DNA of 64,000 nt from NCBI GenBank assembly GCA_963681505.1, contig OY811986.1:351001-415000 (forward strand). The letters are read 5' to 3'. Positions 11,366 through 24,000 of this stretch are shown here, one piece after another. The notes beneath the pieces are model-generated. The model searched no databases. It saw nothing but the letters and a program-made list of their open reading frames with translations, and was not told the origin of the DNA. This DNA comes from Eunapius fragilis. Its lineage: Eukaryota; Porifera; Demospongiae; Spongillida; Spongillidae. A program made the translations under genes and the position numbers. Every line of letters starts with the position of its first letter. Position 1 is the stretch's first letter.

Positions 11366-14300
11366 ATGAGTGTAGAGAGAGTAAGGTCATCGGGATCCAG
11401 TAAGGTTGTGCCTAATGCAGACGATGATTTAGAAAGGTATGCGTTATTGTCGGACTCCCACGTAATATTGTACACTAATAACTGGCTAGTTAGACATACG
11501 CCAAACTTGCATCCACGAAGTTAGGGAGAGAGAGGTTTGGTACCGAGATTTGCTTGTATAAGAAACTTTCAGACGCTGCATGGTCACGTGTATATATCGG
11601 GGAGACTAATTTTAGAAAACGTATTTACAAATGCGCGGATGTGAAGCATATTATTTGACGATCACAAATGTGTTTATGCGTGTTGGGCAGTACCAGTAAA
11701 TAAACCCACTGGTGGGGTGGGTTAAGAGACCAATATATCACACAGTACATTCGTAGAAACTGGCTGTTAAACTATTTCTCGATAATTTTGACAAAGGAGT
11801 TTTTAAGTTTCATATAGTGCTGTTTTTTATTGGGAGGGTGGAGGGAATGGATAGTCATGATGGGTCATGTGGATATATGGTGTACAATAATTGATGCATC
11901 TGAACCAGGGCACAGCATTGAGTAGTTGTGTGTGTGTGTGTGTGTGTGTGCCCTTCCTCCAAAACTCCTTCTCTACAGGTGGGATCCAATGGCAAAGGAT
12001 TTCAAAAACCCCGAGTTGAATTCCTACAACAGTGGAACTGCTGGTTTGCTTAAGCCTCAGAGGGAAGCATGTGGCAACGTGTACAGCCTCTTTGTAGGCA
12101 ACGTTCCCTCCTCTATGGAGAAGGTAAGCCAGGGGACTGACCCTTTGCTGTCATCATAATCTTTTGCCTAATTAAATAATTTTAATACAGTTTTAATCAA
12201 TGATAACTTGAATACTTATTAACCTTTAGGATGGACTGCGTAACTTGTTTTCGCGTGCTGGTAATGTGATGACTGTGTTCATATCAAAAGGCGATGATAC
12301 CAAGAAATCCAACTATGGGTAAGAAGAAGGGTTTGAGGTGGTGGTAGGGCGGGTGTTGTGGTCGAGTGAGGGTGGGAAGTGTGGCTGAGTGTGAATGAGT
12401 TTGGAGGTGTGGTCGAGTGATGAAAGTTAAGAGGTTGAATGGTGAGATGGCAAAAAGTAATGAGGAAAGGTCCCTTGGTACCATGTTTGTTCCTCTCCCC
12501 CCTCCCCCCCACAGCTTCGTATCGTACAAGACAATGCAGGAGGCCGTCCATGCCATTGAAATGTTCAACAATTACGAGCTTGGAAGGGGCGTGAGGCTGG
12601 CAGTGAAGGTGAGGGAGAAGAAGGAGGATAGGGAGAGGAGACAGCAGCAGTTGGCCAGCGACAAGTCATTCTGCAACACACTCAACTGTGCCAAGGATGA
12701 GGACGAGGATGAGGGGGCGGGTGGGGATGATGGTGGCATTTCCATCAGTACTAGCGACTTGCTCAAGTCTAACAACGCTGGGGGTCAAGCAAGAGCGGGT
12801 GTTCCCGCTACCAGTCATACAAAGGTGGGCACACCTACACCACACTATGCTAAGGTGGGCACGCCCACACCACGTACCAGTGGTGGTGATGATCATCATC
12901 GCGGGACACGCCTCCCCTGCGTTGTGTGCAAGAAGCCATGCACGTCCAAGTGCGCACAGTGTAAGACGCCGTACTGCAGCAGGCCTTGTCAGGAGGAAGA
13001 CTGGCCCTCACACAAGAGCACTTGTGGCATGAGTGAGGCCACTCCTCCTCCCCCCGAGGGAACCCCGCAACCTGGCAGTGCATCTCACAGGGGGGCGGAG
13101 TCAGTGGAGGCCGTCGGTTGTGATGATGATGAGTATGACGTGAGTGTCCCGGATGAACTGATCGAGGCCTTGGCGCATGATGGGGACCCGACAAGTGCAT
13201 TAAGAGATGCGGCCTCAGATGAGCGTAGCCCGCCTGTTACTAAGGGGCGTGGCCTTGAGCGTAGCCCGCCTGTTACTAAGGGGCGTGGCCTTGCGCCAAA
13301 TGCTGTTTGTTCTGTGCCGTCTGTTCAGACCACTCCTCTCTCTTCAACCGCCACCTCACTCATCTCCACTCCCCACCCCTACACCACTCCCCTCTCTTCA
13401 ACTGCCACCTCACTCACCTCCACTCCCCACCCCTACACCACTCCCCTCTCTTCAACCGCCACCTCACTCACCTCCACTCCCCACCCCTACACCACTCCCC
13501 TCCGCTCCATCTCTGGAGGTCTCAGTCAGTCACTTGCTCCAGTTGCCTCGATGCCCTTGAGGGGGACACACCCGGACCCCTCCCCCCTTTCCAGCTATGG
13601 CGACACACCACAAAGCACGCCCGGCAGACTTGGTACTCACCACACTACTGGTGCATACGATACTGCCCTCATGGCGGGTGTGTGGCCTCTTCTATACTCG
13701 TCTACCACCATACTCCCATCAATACCTCTCAGTGCCCCTCTTCCGAAGGTGTTTCGTGGCTTGGTTACCATGGTGACATCTCCTGTCAATTTCAGTGCCA
13801 TAGTCCTGTGCGTGGAGACCAAGGAACTGCTGAGACGATTGGACGCCTTGATTACGGAGGGCCCGTTAATCCCTGTGGATGCCGATGAGCTAACAGTTGG
13901 TACCAGATGCGGTTACAAGGTGGACGCCCCTGGAGGTGTGCTCAGGGTTAAAGTGGTAGATTACGACCAGGACAAGGTCAAACTTGCGAGTTACGACTTT
14001 GGAGGACATTTGGAGTGCCCTGTCTCTAACCTTGTTATGCTCCCGGAGGCCCTGCTTGTTGCTCCGTCACTCCTGGTGACATGTACCTTATCGGTGCCAG
14101 TTGAAGAAAGCCTGGGGACTCCATCTGCCAACCGACTGAAGGACCTTGTCATGGGCAGGGTGTTAAGGATCTCTTGGAACCCGAGCAGTTCAGTCGACCC
14201 AGTCTCCCGCTCCATACTCTGCAAGTTTGATATACAGGGTCCGACTGTGGGGGGCGTGGCTGTAGAGGCGTTGTCACCAGCTCCTTCCACGCCAATCAGC

Positions 14301-17300
14301 TTGCCTCCCAAGGTGTCGACGACTGCAGCAGTGATGGAACCACTGAGGAGGATGAACCCTGTTGGGCGGGTAAGCTTCCATCTCCCCCCACGCACGGGGA
14401 CCTTCCTGATATGCCCGCACGTGATCCACAATCCCTCGGCTATGTGGATTTTGATTCAGCACCCTGGCATCGCGCAGTTCAAGAGGCTCCAGGATGATCT
14501 CACCAACCACTATCGTCACACCTCAAACGACAACTACGTTCCAGAAATAGGAGAAATCTGTGCTGTGTTGAGGAATGAGGACCAGCTGTTCTACAGGGCT
14601 GAAGTGAGGTGTGTTAACAACGATGGTAGCATAGACGTGCAGTATGTGGACTTTGGCAACTGTGAGGTCGTCAGTCTTGCTCAGATCAGACACCTGGAGC
14701 AAGTGTTCCTTACCCTGCCTCGTCAGGCACTGAAGGCCGCCATGGCGGGGATTGCTCCCCCGGGTCCCTCCAACGTGTGGTCTGCTGAGTGTGTACGTAC
14801 CCTGCGCGAGAAGATGATTGGTCACCACTTGGTGGCCGAGATAGTTGCCGAGAGCAAAGGTACGTATTACCTGAGCGTGCAGGATCCTGTGTCCGACCCA
14901 GCTTACTTCATTCAGAATGGGCTGGTTGAGCTGGGTTATGCCAAGTTCATACAGGGCCACTTTGAAAGTGACGACCTGTTCATGTCACAGGTGCCATGTT
15001 TACCTCCCATGATGATGGATGTGCTTTCGCAGCTGAAGAACTTGGAGGAAGCTACCCCCCAGAGTGCGTTGCGACCAGTTACCCCCGCATTGGGACCATT
15101 GGGACCAGAGGGGCAATTCAAAGCTTCTCTTGTCACTCCTGTACCTCCCACAAAACTACCGTCTCTGAAGCAAGTTGCCCCGCAGCAAATCTCACAGCCT
15201 GTGGAAGAAAATGTACCACAAGCTGAGACTGAGCGATCTGTAAATGTAAGGTCTTCATCGACGCAGGGCATAACTGCAAGCCCAAAGGAGGGCAGAGGTG
15301 CCCCAAGGAGAAAGCTTCCAGTCATTGTCCCTCCACAGGACAGAGTCCTTAACGTCCAGGCAACACATGTAGAGACCCCATATGCATTCTGGATGCAGAT
15401 GGCTGATCCCCAGTCAAAAAAGAAACTGAGCGATTTGACGGGTGCGATAAACAAGGCTACGCCCATCATTGTGTCCAATCCAGTTGCAGGAAACCTGTGT
15501 CTGGCTAGGTCACACGTAGACGGCATCCTTCATCGAGGTCAGATTGCATCAGTGAGCAATAGTGGTAACGTGAAGGTGCAGTTCTTGGACTATGGCAACA
15601 AAGAAGACGTACCGCCCAGTGAGGTGTATGAGATACAGTCCCAGGCCTTTGTGGAGCTGCAGGCACAAGCCATGTTCTGCACTTTGAACAAACTGCTCAA
15701 CCCATCAGGTAAGGATGCCTGCTGGGAGCCGAAGGCACTGGAAGAGTTTCATACCCTTCTGCCTCTGGACACACTGTTGAAAATGAAAGTTGTCAAGACT
15801 ATTGGTTTGAAGCATGTGGTTGATGTCATGGTGCCTTCAGGGTCAGGAGAAAAGGACCTCTTGGGATTGTTCTGCAAGACAGGTCTGGGTTCTATGTATT
15901 CTGACGGGCCTCGCAAGTCAGAAGGGTTCAATGTTATGAAAGGTGAGGTCAGAAACGGCAGCAGATTGAAAGATGAGGAGACAAGAGTACAGTTAAAAGA
16001 GCCGGCCAAAGACAGGAAAGATGATGATGAGAGTTGTGTGGTAATGGGAAGTGAGGGACACAACATTCCTAGAGGGAAGGCTGCTACCCATGGTCCACTC
16101 ACCTCTCCTGCCCCTTCAACCAGACAGGTACTGCCTCCTGTGGGGTCAGCTCAGGTGGTGGGTAGGGGACCCTCCCCTTCATTGAGTGGTGCTAAGCAGC
16201 ATCTTGCCACTGGGAAGCAAGACATGGCACACATCCCTCAGAATGTTAAGGCCAGCAGCCTTCCAATCATTGGCATCTTCAAAGACGACAAATATACACT
16301 TGTTACCGTGACAACAGTGGACACGCCCCATTGCTTTTATGTACAGGCAGTAGCCCAGTCCTCTATTGATGAGCTGCACCAGCTGACTGTATGCCTCGGC
16401 ATGATTACATCATCGTTCCACCTTCAGGAGTCATCTGTTGCCAAGGGCGACCTGTGTTGTGCCAAGTTCTCCAAAGATGGCTGCTGGTATCGTGCCCAAG
16501 TGGAGGAGGTATCAGACACTCACTGTATGGTACATTTCTTGGACTTTGGGAACACGGACAGAGTTGTCTGGTCCGATGTCGTACAGTGTCCTGCAGAGTG
16601 TGCCTCTGTGCCCGTCCAAGCCGTTAGGTGCGCGTTATATGGAGTCAATGCTGTGGATTCTAAATGGAGCTCAGCTGCAACTGAAGTCATGCAAAATCTA
16701 ACTGTTGACAAGCCTTTATTGGCCCGTGCCCATGGACAGCTATCTGATGGATCCTTCCATGTTGAGCTTATCGATACCTCTGGTGAGAAGGATATTAACA
16801 TAGCCACCGAGCTTATTTCAACTGGTTTTGCAAAGTTGCCCATTTCAAATGACGTGGTTTTGATCCAACAGCCACATGGCACATTACCTTTGTATGATAG
16901 CATTTCACCTATGTGTGCAAAACACAATATCAAAGCTTGTAATCTTGGTATTGCAACTATTTTTCCTGAGAAAGAAGAGTTCATGCTGGTTACCGTGACA
17001 ACTGTGGACACCCCTCACTGCTTCTACATTCAAGCAATAGCCCAGTCTTCAGTGGACATGCTATCTCTCATAACCACTGAACTTCAGGGTATTGCTCCTA
17101 CACCATCCCACCTCCAGAAGTCATCTGTTGCCAAGGGCGACCTGTGTTGTGCCAAGTTCTCCAAAGATGGCTGCTGGTATCGTGCCCAAGTGGAGGAGGT
17201 ATCAGACACTCACTGTATGGTACATTTCTTGGACTTTGGGAACACAGACAGAGTTGTCTGGTCTGATGTCGTACAGTGTCCTGCAGAGTGTGCCTCTGTG

Positions 17301-20048
17301 CCCGTCCAGGCTGTTAGGTGTGCATTATATGGAGTCATCCCACATGGCTCTAAATGGAGCCCAGCTGCAACTGAAGTCATGCAAAATCTAACTGTTGACA
17401 AGCCTTTATTGGCCCGTGCCCATGGACAGCTATCTGATGGATCCTTCCGTGTTGAACTTATCGATACCTCTGGTGAGAAGGATATTAACATAGCCACTGA
17501 GCTTGTGCTAATGGGTGTTGCAAGCTTGTCGGAGCCCTCGTCAGTGTGTGGTGTTGAAAAGTCGACATCCTTAGAGACCATAGCCAAGCCTGTCCCCCAG
17601 CCTTCTCCTAGTATCAAGGCTTCTGGCCTCACTGTTGAACCAATCTTCTCTGAGGGTAAAGAGTTTATACTGGTCACCGTGACAACTGTAGACACGCCCC
17701 ATTGTTTCTATTGTCAAGCTGTTAGCCAGACATCAGTTGAGAAGCTAACTCTTTTGAGCACACGACTACAGACCATAATATCATCATCACCATCCCTCCT
17801 CCAGAAGTCATCTGTTGCCAAGGGTGACCTGTGTTGTGCCAAGTTCTCCAAAGATGGCTGCTGGTATCGTGCTCAAGTGGAGGAGGTATCAGACACTCAC
17901 TGTATGGTACATTTCTTGGACTTTGGGAACACGGACAGAGTTGTCTGGTCCGATGTCGTACAGTGTCCTGCAGAGTGTGCCTCTGTGCCCGTCCAGGCTG
18001 TTAGGTGTGCGTTATATGGAGTCATCCCACATGGCTCTAAATGGAGCCCATCATCAGCTGAAGCTTTAAAAGAGCTCACTGTTGACAAAGCTTTGTATGC
18101 TCGACTGCTATCTCAGTGCCCAGGTGGTCCCATCCATATTGAACTAATCGGCACCTCTGGTGACAAAGATACGGACATAGCAGCAGAACTTATTGCCATG
18201 GGGCTTGCTGTTCCTCTGACATCACCCACCGTTGTCCCCACATCCCTCACTATCTCTCCCACCATCCCCTCCCCACAACTTCCATCCGGAACCTTCCAGC
18301 TGTACGTGTCGGACGTCACAAGCCCCTCATCTTTTCACGTCCATCTCCACGACATCAAAGCTCTCTCTCAGCTTCAGTCCATCATGGAACAGCTACAGTC
18401 TGCCTATGCCAGCCCCGCCCCCTACGCACCCTTCCACCCCTCCCCTGGGGCCAGCTGCTGTGCCAAGTTCACAGATGGTGCGTTCTATCGCTGCAGGGTT
18501 GTCAAGGTGGATTCAGTGGGTGTGACCCTGAGCTATGTTGATTATGGCAACAGCTGTGTGGTGGATGCTAGCAGTGTGTACTGTCTGGACCCTAAGTTTG
18601 CCTCACTTCCGGCCGTGGCTATCCACTGTTCCCTGGCCGACGTGTGCCCAGTACTGAAGGACCAGTGGACACCTGAAGCCATGAAGACATTCAGTGCTCT
18701 GGTGTTTCCCAGTAGAGATGACGTCACATACTTAAAGGGGAATATCGTTGTCGGGGATGCGACCCCTGTGAAGGTGCAGCTGTTCCTCCTTGATAGCGGG
18801 CAGCAGTCAGTCGGAGATATTCTGATTGAGCGCAACGTTGCCATTCCATCCAATAGCCTTGTACCTCCAGGTACTGTGCTCTCCCTGCCTCTCCCAGTCA
18901 TTACCAAAGCGGAGTTCCCTGTGTCCATTGCACACATCCAGTCTCCCACAATGCTCTACTTGTACCTGCTGGGACCAAAGTACTCTAAGATGGGGGCAGA
19001 CCTCCAGAGCGACATCAGTGCTTACAGTAGTTCAGCCAAAAGCTTCACCACACCTCCGAAACTCGGAAGTCTGGCTATTGGTCGATACAAAGATGGCACA
19101 TGGTGTCGGGTACGTGTTCTGCATGAACAGAAAACAGCGCAGTATGAGTATGAGGTTCAGTATGTAGACTATGGGGAGATGGACGTCCTTAGTCTGGACC
19201 AGCTTAAACCTTTCCCAGACAAATTATTGTCGATTCCAGAACAGATATTTCAGTGTGCACTATTTGGAATCACGGCCAAGGAAGCGCAAGCCACCTCCTC
19301 TGCCCTCAAGCAGGCAGTCCATACAGCTCTGGGCAAGCCAGAGTATGTTTGTCACGTGATATGTCGGCACCCCCTCATTGTGGATTTCAAGCTCCATGGC
19401 AACCAAAATGCCCCTTCCCTCCATAATAGGCTGGTCCAACAGAAGCTCCTCCCACCAAGTAACGTGTTGCGGCTTCCCTCTGTTTCCATCTCCCCCGTGG
19501 GCAGTACTGTGTTGGCGTCTGTTGTCATGGGTCCTAGTGACTTCTGGGTCCAGATAGTTGAAGCTGACGTTGCAGAGAAGTTGGCTGTGTTACTTGAGAG
19601 GATGAACCAGTTCTGTCACAGTAGACCCCCCTCTCCCCCTAGCTCCCCCCTCGTGCTTGGTCAGCTTTGCTGTGCCAAGTTCTCTGAGGATGGAAGCTGG
19701 TATCGTGCCCGAGTTGTGGAGTTCAGAGGCGAGGCAGAAGTGAAGGTGGTGTTTGTGGACTTTGGGAATGTCGAGTGGACCTCTGTGGACCACATACAGG
19801 AAATGAGGGAGGACTTTGCCTGCCTCTCTGAAGCGGCCTTACACTGCTGTCTTGTCGGGTACGAGGCCAAGGCTGTTTGCGACGGAGAGGTCATCCGCCT
19901 GTTTAAGTCTCTTGTGGAAAACAGGAAGTTGGTGGCAACCAAGAAAGGAGACGTGGGTGTGTTCCAGTGCATAGTGGAGCTTGTGGATACTTCGTCAGAC
20001 AAGGATGTTTACATTCATGAGGTCATTTCATCATCACATGCCCAGTAG
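11366..20048 (+). CDS. RRM-MYND-multi-Tudor protein (TDRD1/Vreteno-like), 2612 aa
   Basis: Exons 11366-11436, 11979-12123, 12230-12318 and a single 7.5 kb exon 12515-20048. Residues about 59-130 form an RRM (RNP2 LFVGNV, RNP1 NYGFVSYK). Residues about 237-272 form a MYND zinc finger (CVVCKKPC ... HKSTC). Nine extended-Tudor-like units follow at about residues 517-610 (degenerate), 730-844, 1044-1160, 1357-1480, 1587-1710, 1817-1937, 2024-2144, 2234-2354 and 2430-2550; most carry the WYRA/FYRA...V.F.DFGN or YVDYGN core. Such proteins bind dimethyl-arginine on Piwi proteins in germ granules, so a piRNA or stem/germ-cell role is expected but inferred. The order RRM-MYND-Tudor recalls insect Vreteno; the number of Tudors is far higher. 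Units 4-6 are nearly identical copies. Confidence 0.9.
13210..13510 (+). repeat. In-frame coding repeats in the Tudor gene linker
   Basis: Two copies of a 36-bp unit encoding ERSPPVTKGRGL, followed by three copies of a 54-bp unit encoding TTPLSSTATSLTSTPHPY with minor changes. Both are multiples of three and keep the frame, forming a Ser/Thr/Pro-rich disordered linker between MYND and the first Tudor unit. Confidence 0.9.
16270..18030 (+). repeat. Three near-identical Tudor units (period about 690 bp)
   Basis: The core beginning tcatctgttgccaag starts at 16431, 17121 and 17808 (periods 690 and 687). About 70 residues starting SSVAKGDLCCAKFSKDG are identical in all three. The first two copies stay nearly identical for about 400 bp, through LVRAHGQ-like sequence to EKDINIATEL. 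This points to recent duplication or ongoing gene conversion. Confidence 0.95.
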
Positions 20049-20182
20049 TTAAAAAACTTTGTATTTGTATTCAACAGACATTCCACCTTCATAAACACTC
20101 TCCTCCCACATCCCCCACATTTGATTTTCATGTATTCATCATATCAATAACCAATTATAACCATCACATGATTAATTGAATA

Positions 20183-20985
20183 TCAACGTTTTGCTTTCTT
20201 CTTGCCAGCTGCTTTGGCGGTAGTGAGACTCCGCCTCTTCTTGGTGGTGAGTGATGACGTACCTTTGTTTGGGCAGTCTCTCCTCTTGTGGTCCATCTTC
20301 CCACAGATGTGGCACCCAACCTTGGTGGCGGTTTGACCACAGGTATGGGGGGGAGTGGGCGGGTTACAAGTACCACACATCAAGCAGTGCACAAGTCCTG
20401 TAATTGGAGTAAGGAGTTTTTGGTAGACCTGCTTGCAATACGTGCATGTGTCCAATGGTGCAACCAAACGTAACACAAGAATGTGAATTTCAATGGAGTG
20501 GGGTGTGGGTGTGTGCTCTCAGATGAACAATGGCAAGGGGTGAGCTACCCACATGCCCATCCAAAGAGACTAGACAACACACACTTGGCACACCCAGAGA
20601 CACAGGCAGAAAGGGTGCATAATTATTTAAAAAGACCTTGCAAAAATAATTTATGGGAGTTGTAATAATTTATGAGTTATACGAGTTAATTGCATAGCTA
20701 CATACCACTGGTGGTTGGTTGTGTGTACCCCACTGGTGGTTGGTTTGTGTACGTACCTGGTTTAACGCACTGTGAACACAGGTCACAATGAACATAGGCT
20801 CTGCCATCCTGGGTGAGGGAACAACAAGAAAGGGGTGTGGTTATTATTATATCGCTCCTAAGGGACTGACCTTGGAGGGACAAACGTTGCACTTGGAACA
20901 GTGTTTATTGTACAATGAGACGTACCGACTGCAAATGGAGCAGAAACTGGGGGGAAAAAAATACAAGAGGTCACACAAATGCGTA

Positions 20986-21067
<82 letters not shown>

Positions 21068-24000
21068 AACACACACACAACACCCTTTTACCTGTACCCT
21101 TCTTCTGTTGGCAGCACAAGTCCAGGAGATGGGAGGTTAGTAAATATCCTTATGGGTGATGGTTTTGCCCTGCCATGCTTCTGTGGATGTGCTGTGAAGT
21201 GTCTGTGGTTGTCATAGGTAACCTGTTGGTAAACAGGAGCCAATCATATGGACTGACACAATCACATACACATCACCTGACAATCACATACACATCACCT
21301 GATAATCACATGCACATCACCTGATAATCACATGCACATCACCTGATAATCACATGCACATCACCTGATAATCACATGCACATCACCTGATAATCAAGCA
21401 TCATAAAGGATGGAAGAGCTGATGTGACATGAGCCTCCATAAAGTATGGGAACACAAGTAGTGTGGGGAGCTCTGAGGGAACGAGAGGGGAGGGAAGAGG
21501 GTTAAGAGAGGGGAGGGAAGAGGGTTAAGAGAGGGGGTTAAGTGAAGGGATGGAAGAGGGTTAATAGAGGAAAGGGAAGAGGGTTAAGAGAGGGGAGGGA
21601 AGAGGGTTAAGAGAGGGTAGGGAAGAGGGTTAAGAGAGGAGAGGTAAGAGGGTTAAGAGAGGGGAGGGAAGAGGGTTAAGAGAGGGGAGGGAAGAGGGTT
21701 AAGAGAGGGGAAGGAAGAGGGTTAAGAGAGGGGAGGGAAGAGGGTTAAGAGAGGGGAGGGAAGAGGGTTAAGAGAGGGGAAGGAAGAGGGTTAAGAGAGG
21801 GGAGGGAAGAGGGTTAAGAGAGGGGAAGGAAGAGGGTTAAGAGAGAGGAAGGAAGATGGTTAAGAGAGGGGAGGGAAGATGGTTAAGAGAGGGGAGGGAA
21901 GAGGGTTAAGAGAGGGGAGGGAAGAGGGTTAAGAGAGGGGAGGGAAGAGGGTTAAGAGAGGGGAGGGAAGAGGGTTAAGAGAGGGGAGGGAAGAGGGTTA
22001 AGAGAGGGGAGGGAAGAGGGTTAAGAGAGGGGAGGGAAGAGGGTTAAGAGAGGGGAGGGAAGAGGGTTAAGAGAGGGGAGGGAAGAGGGTTAAGAGAGGG
22101 GAGGGAAGAGGGTTAAGAGAGGGGAAGGAAGATGGTTAAGAGAGGGGAGGGAAGAGGGTTAAGAGAGGGGAGGGAAGAGGGTTAAGAGAGGGGAGGGAAG
22201 AGGGTTAAGAGAGGGGAGGGAAGAGGGTTAAGAGAGGGGAGGGATGAGAGGCAGGGAAACACACAAGAGGTGAAGGAAAGAGAATGAACAAGAGACTACG
22301 TCCTCTGCTGACACACCACACCACATACCCTTGCCTCCCATGGTCCATAGCTTCTTCAAACCATGTGCCAACACAGCTGCCAAGCCCCCAAATGGAGGGT
22401 CTATCACCAAGGCTGAGAAGTGCGAGGAGGAGGAGCAGAGAGTTGTGTGTGCTGAATGTCTACAAAGCTAACATTTTTACCAGTGAGAGACCCTCCCTCA
22501 TCTGAGGACTTGAGAAATCTTTGACAAAAATGGCTTCCTTCCTTCTCAAAGAAGAAGCCATTGAACATGTTTGCACACTGGTAATGTTCTTCTGAATAAA
22601 ACTGAGCCTAGGGTGGCCAGCAGAAGCATTACCATAACACACACACACATGAACATAAACACACTGTTTATTTAACATTATGGGTTTAAACGTTGACCAA
22701 GAAAATTTACTTAAACCTGTTGTGATAACAGATGAAGTCAGATTGGCCACACCCTTAAATTGCAGGTTTGGAAACTTAAATCCATCAACTCTTCATTTTT
22801 AGTATATGAAACATAATTTTTTAAAAACCAATAGTCAGAGATAATGGCCAACTGTTACATCATACGAATCATAGCTCAATGTCATAGAAGTGGTTAATGT
22901 TTCCTCCAGCAAATAGGTAATTGTAATTCAAAGTATGGCATGAGAGTAATTAAATAATCAGTGGTCCATATTTTCCAATGAAAGAATTTTCATATCACCA
23001 GTTAACATAACACCATCACCAGTTAACATAACACCATCACCAGTTAACATAACACCATCACCAGTTAACATCACACCATCACCAGTTAACATAACACCAT
23101 CACCAGTTAATGTCACACCATCACCTAACATCACACCATCACCAGTTAACATCACACCATCACCAGTTAACATCACACCATCACCAGTTAACATAACACC
23201 ATCACCAGTTAACATCACACCATCACCAGTTAACATCACACCATCACCAGTTAACATCACACCATCACCAGTTAACATCACACCATCACCAGTTAACATC
23301 ACACCATCACCAGTTAACATAACACCATCACCAATTAACATAACACCATCACCAGTTAACATCACACCATCACCAGCTAACATCACACCATCACCAGTTA
23401 ACATAACACCATCACCAGTTAACACCATCACCAGTTAACGTCACACCATCACACAGTTCCCATCACAAACAAAATGAACAAGTTTCCACACACGTATCTG
23501 TGGTCGATGTCCAGAAGCATTGACGTAGTGTCACCTTTGTGCAACAGAGCTTCATGTAGTCTACAGCAAGGAAACACGTAGCATAATTGGAGGGACAGAA
23601 CCCACCCCACACAGGAACTCCTCACTCCCTTCCTCTACACACCCCACCTACCCTCCTCATACCTACACACCCCCTCATATAAGCGACGGCGTCTATCAGC
23701 TGATTCAACCATCAGGAAGCAGCCTGTGGCCTTTACATAGCCACACCCATAACATCCCCGGCACACGTAGCCACACCCACAACATCCCTGGCACAAAACT
23801 GGATTTGACTCCCTCCCCATTACACTCACCTAGGTGCGCCCACACACAGAACACGACAACATGACAGCCTTTTAAGCTCAGAGACCAGAAACCCAACAGA
23901 TGAAGCGCTGAAGTAATATTGCTATGGCAATAGAATCACAGGGTGGAGTAAACAGAAGACCATCAAATGGACACACCAGATAATTAGTGAAGTTAACCTA

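Noticed and set aside
22860-22960. Possible extra ZCCHC4 exon with NINHFYD-like reading
   Set aside because: No phase-compatible acceptor; the exon at 22607-22481 supplies the expected [16 protein letters not shown] segment exactly.
22958-23431. 157-codon GDGVMLT repeat frame
   Set aside because: The 20-bp minisatellite in the intron between ZCCHC4 exons 5 and 6; the phase-correct junction skips it.
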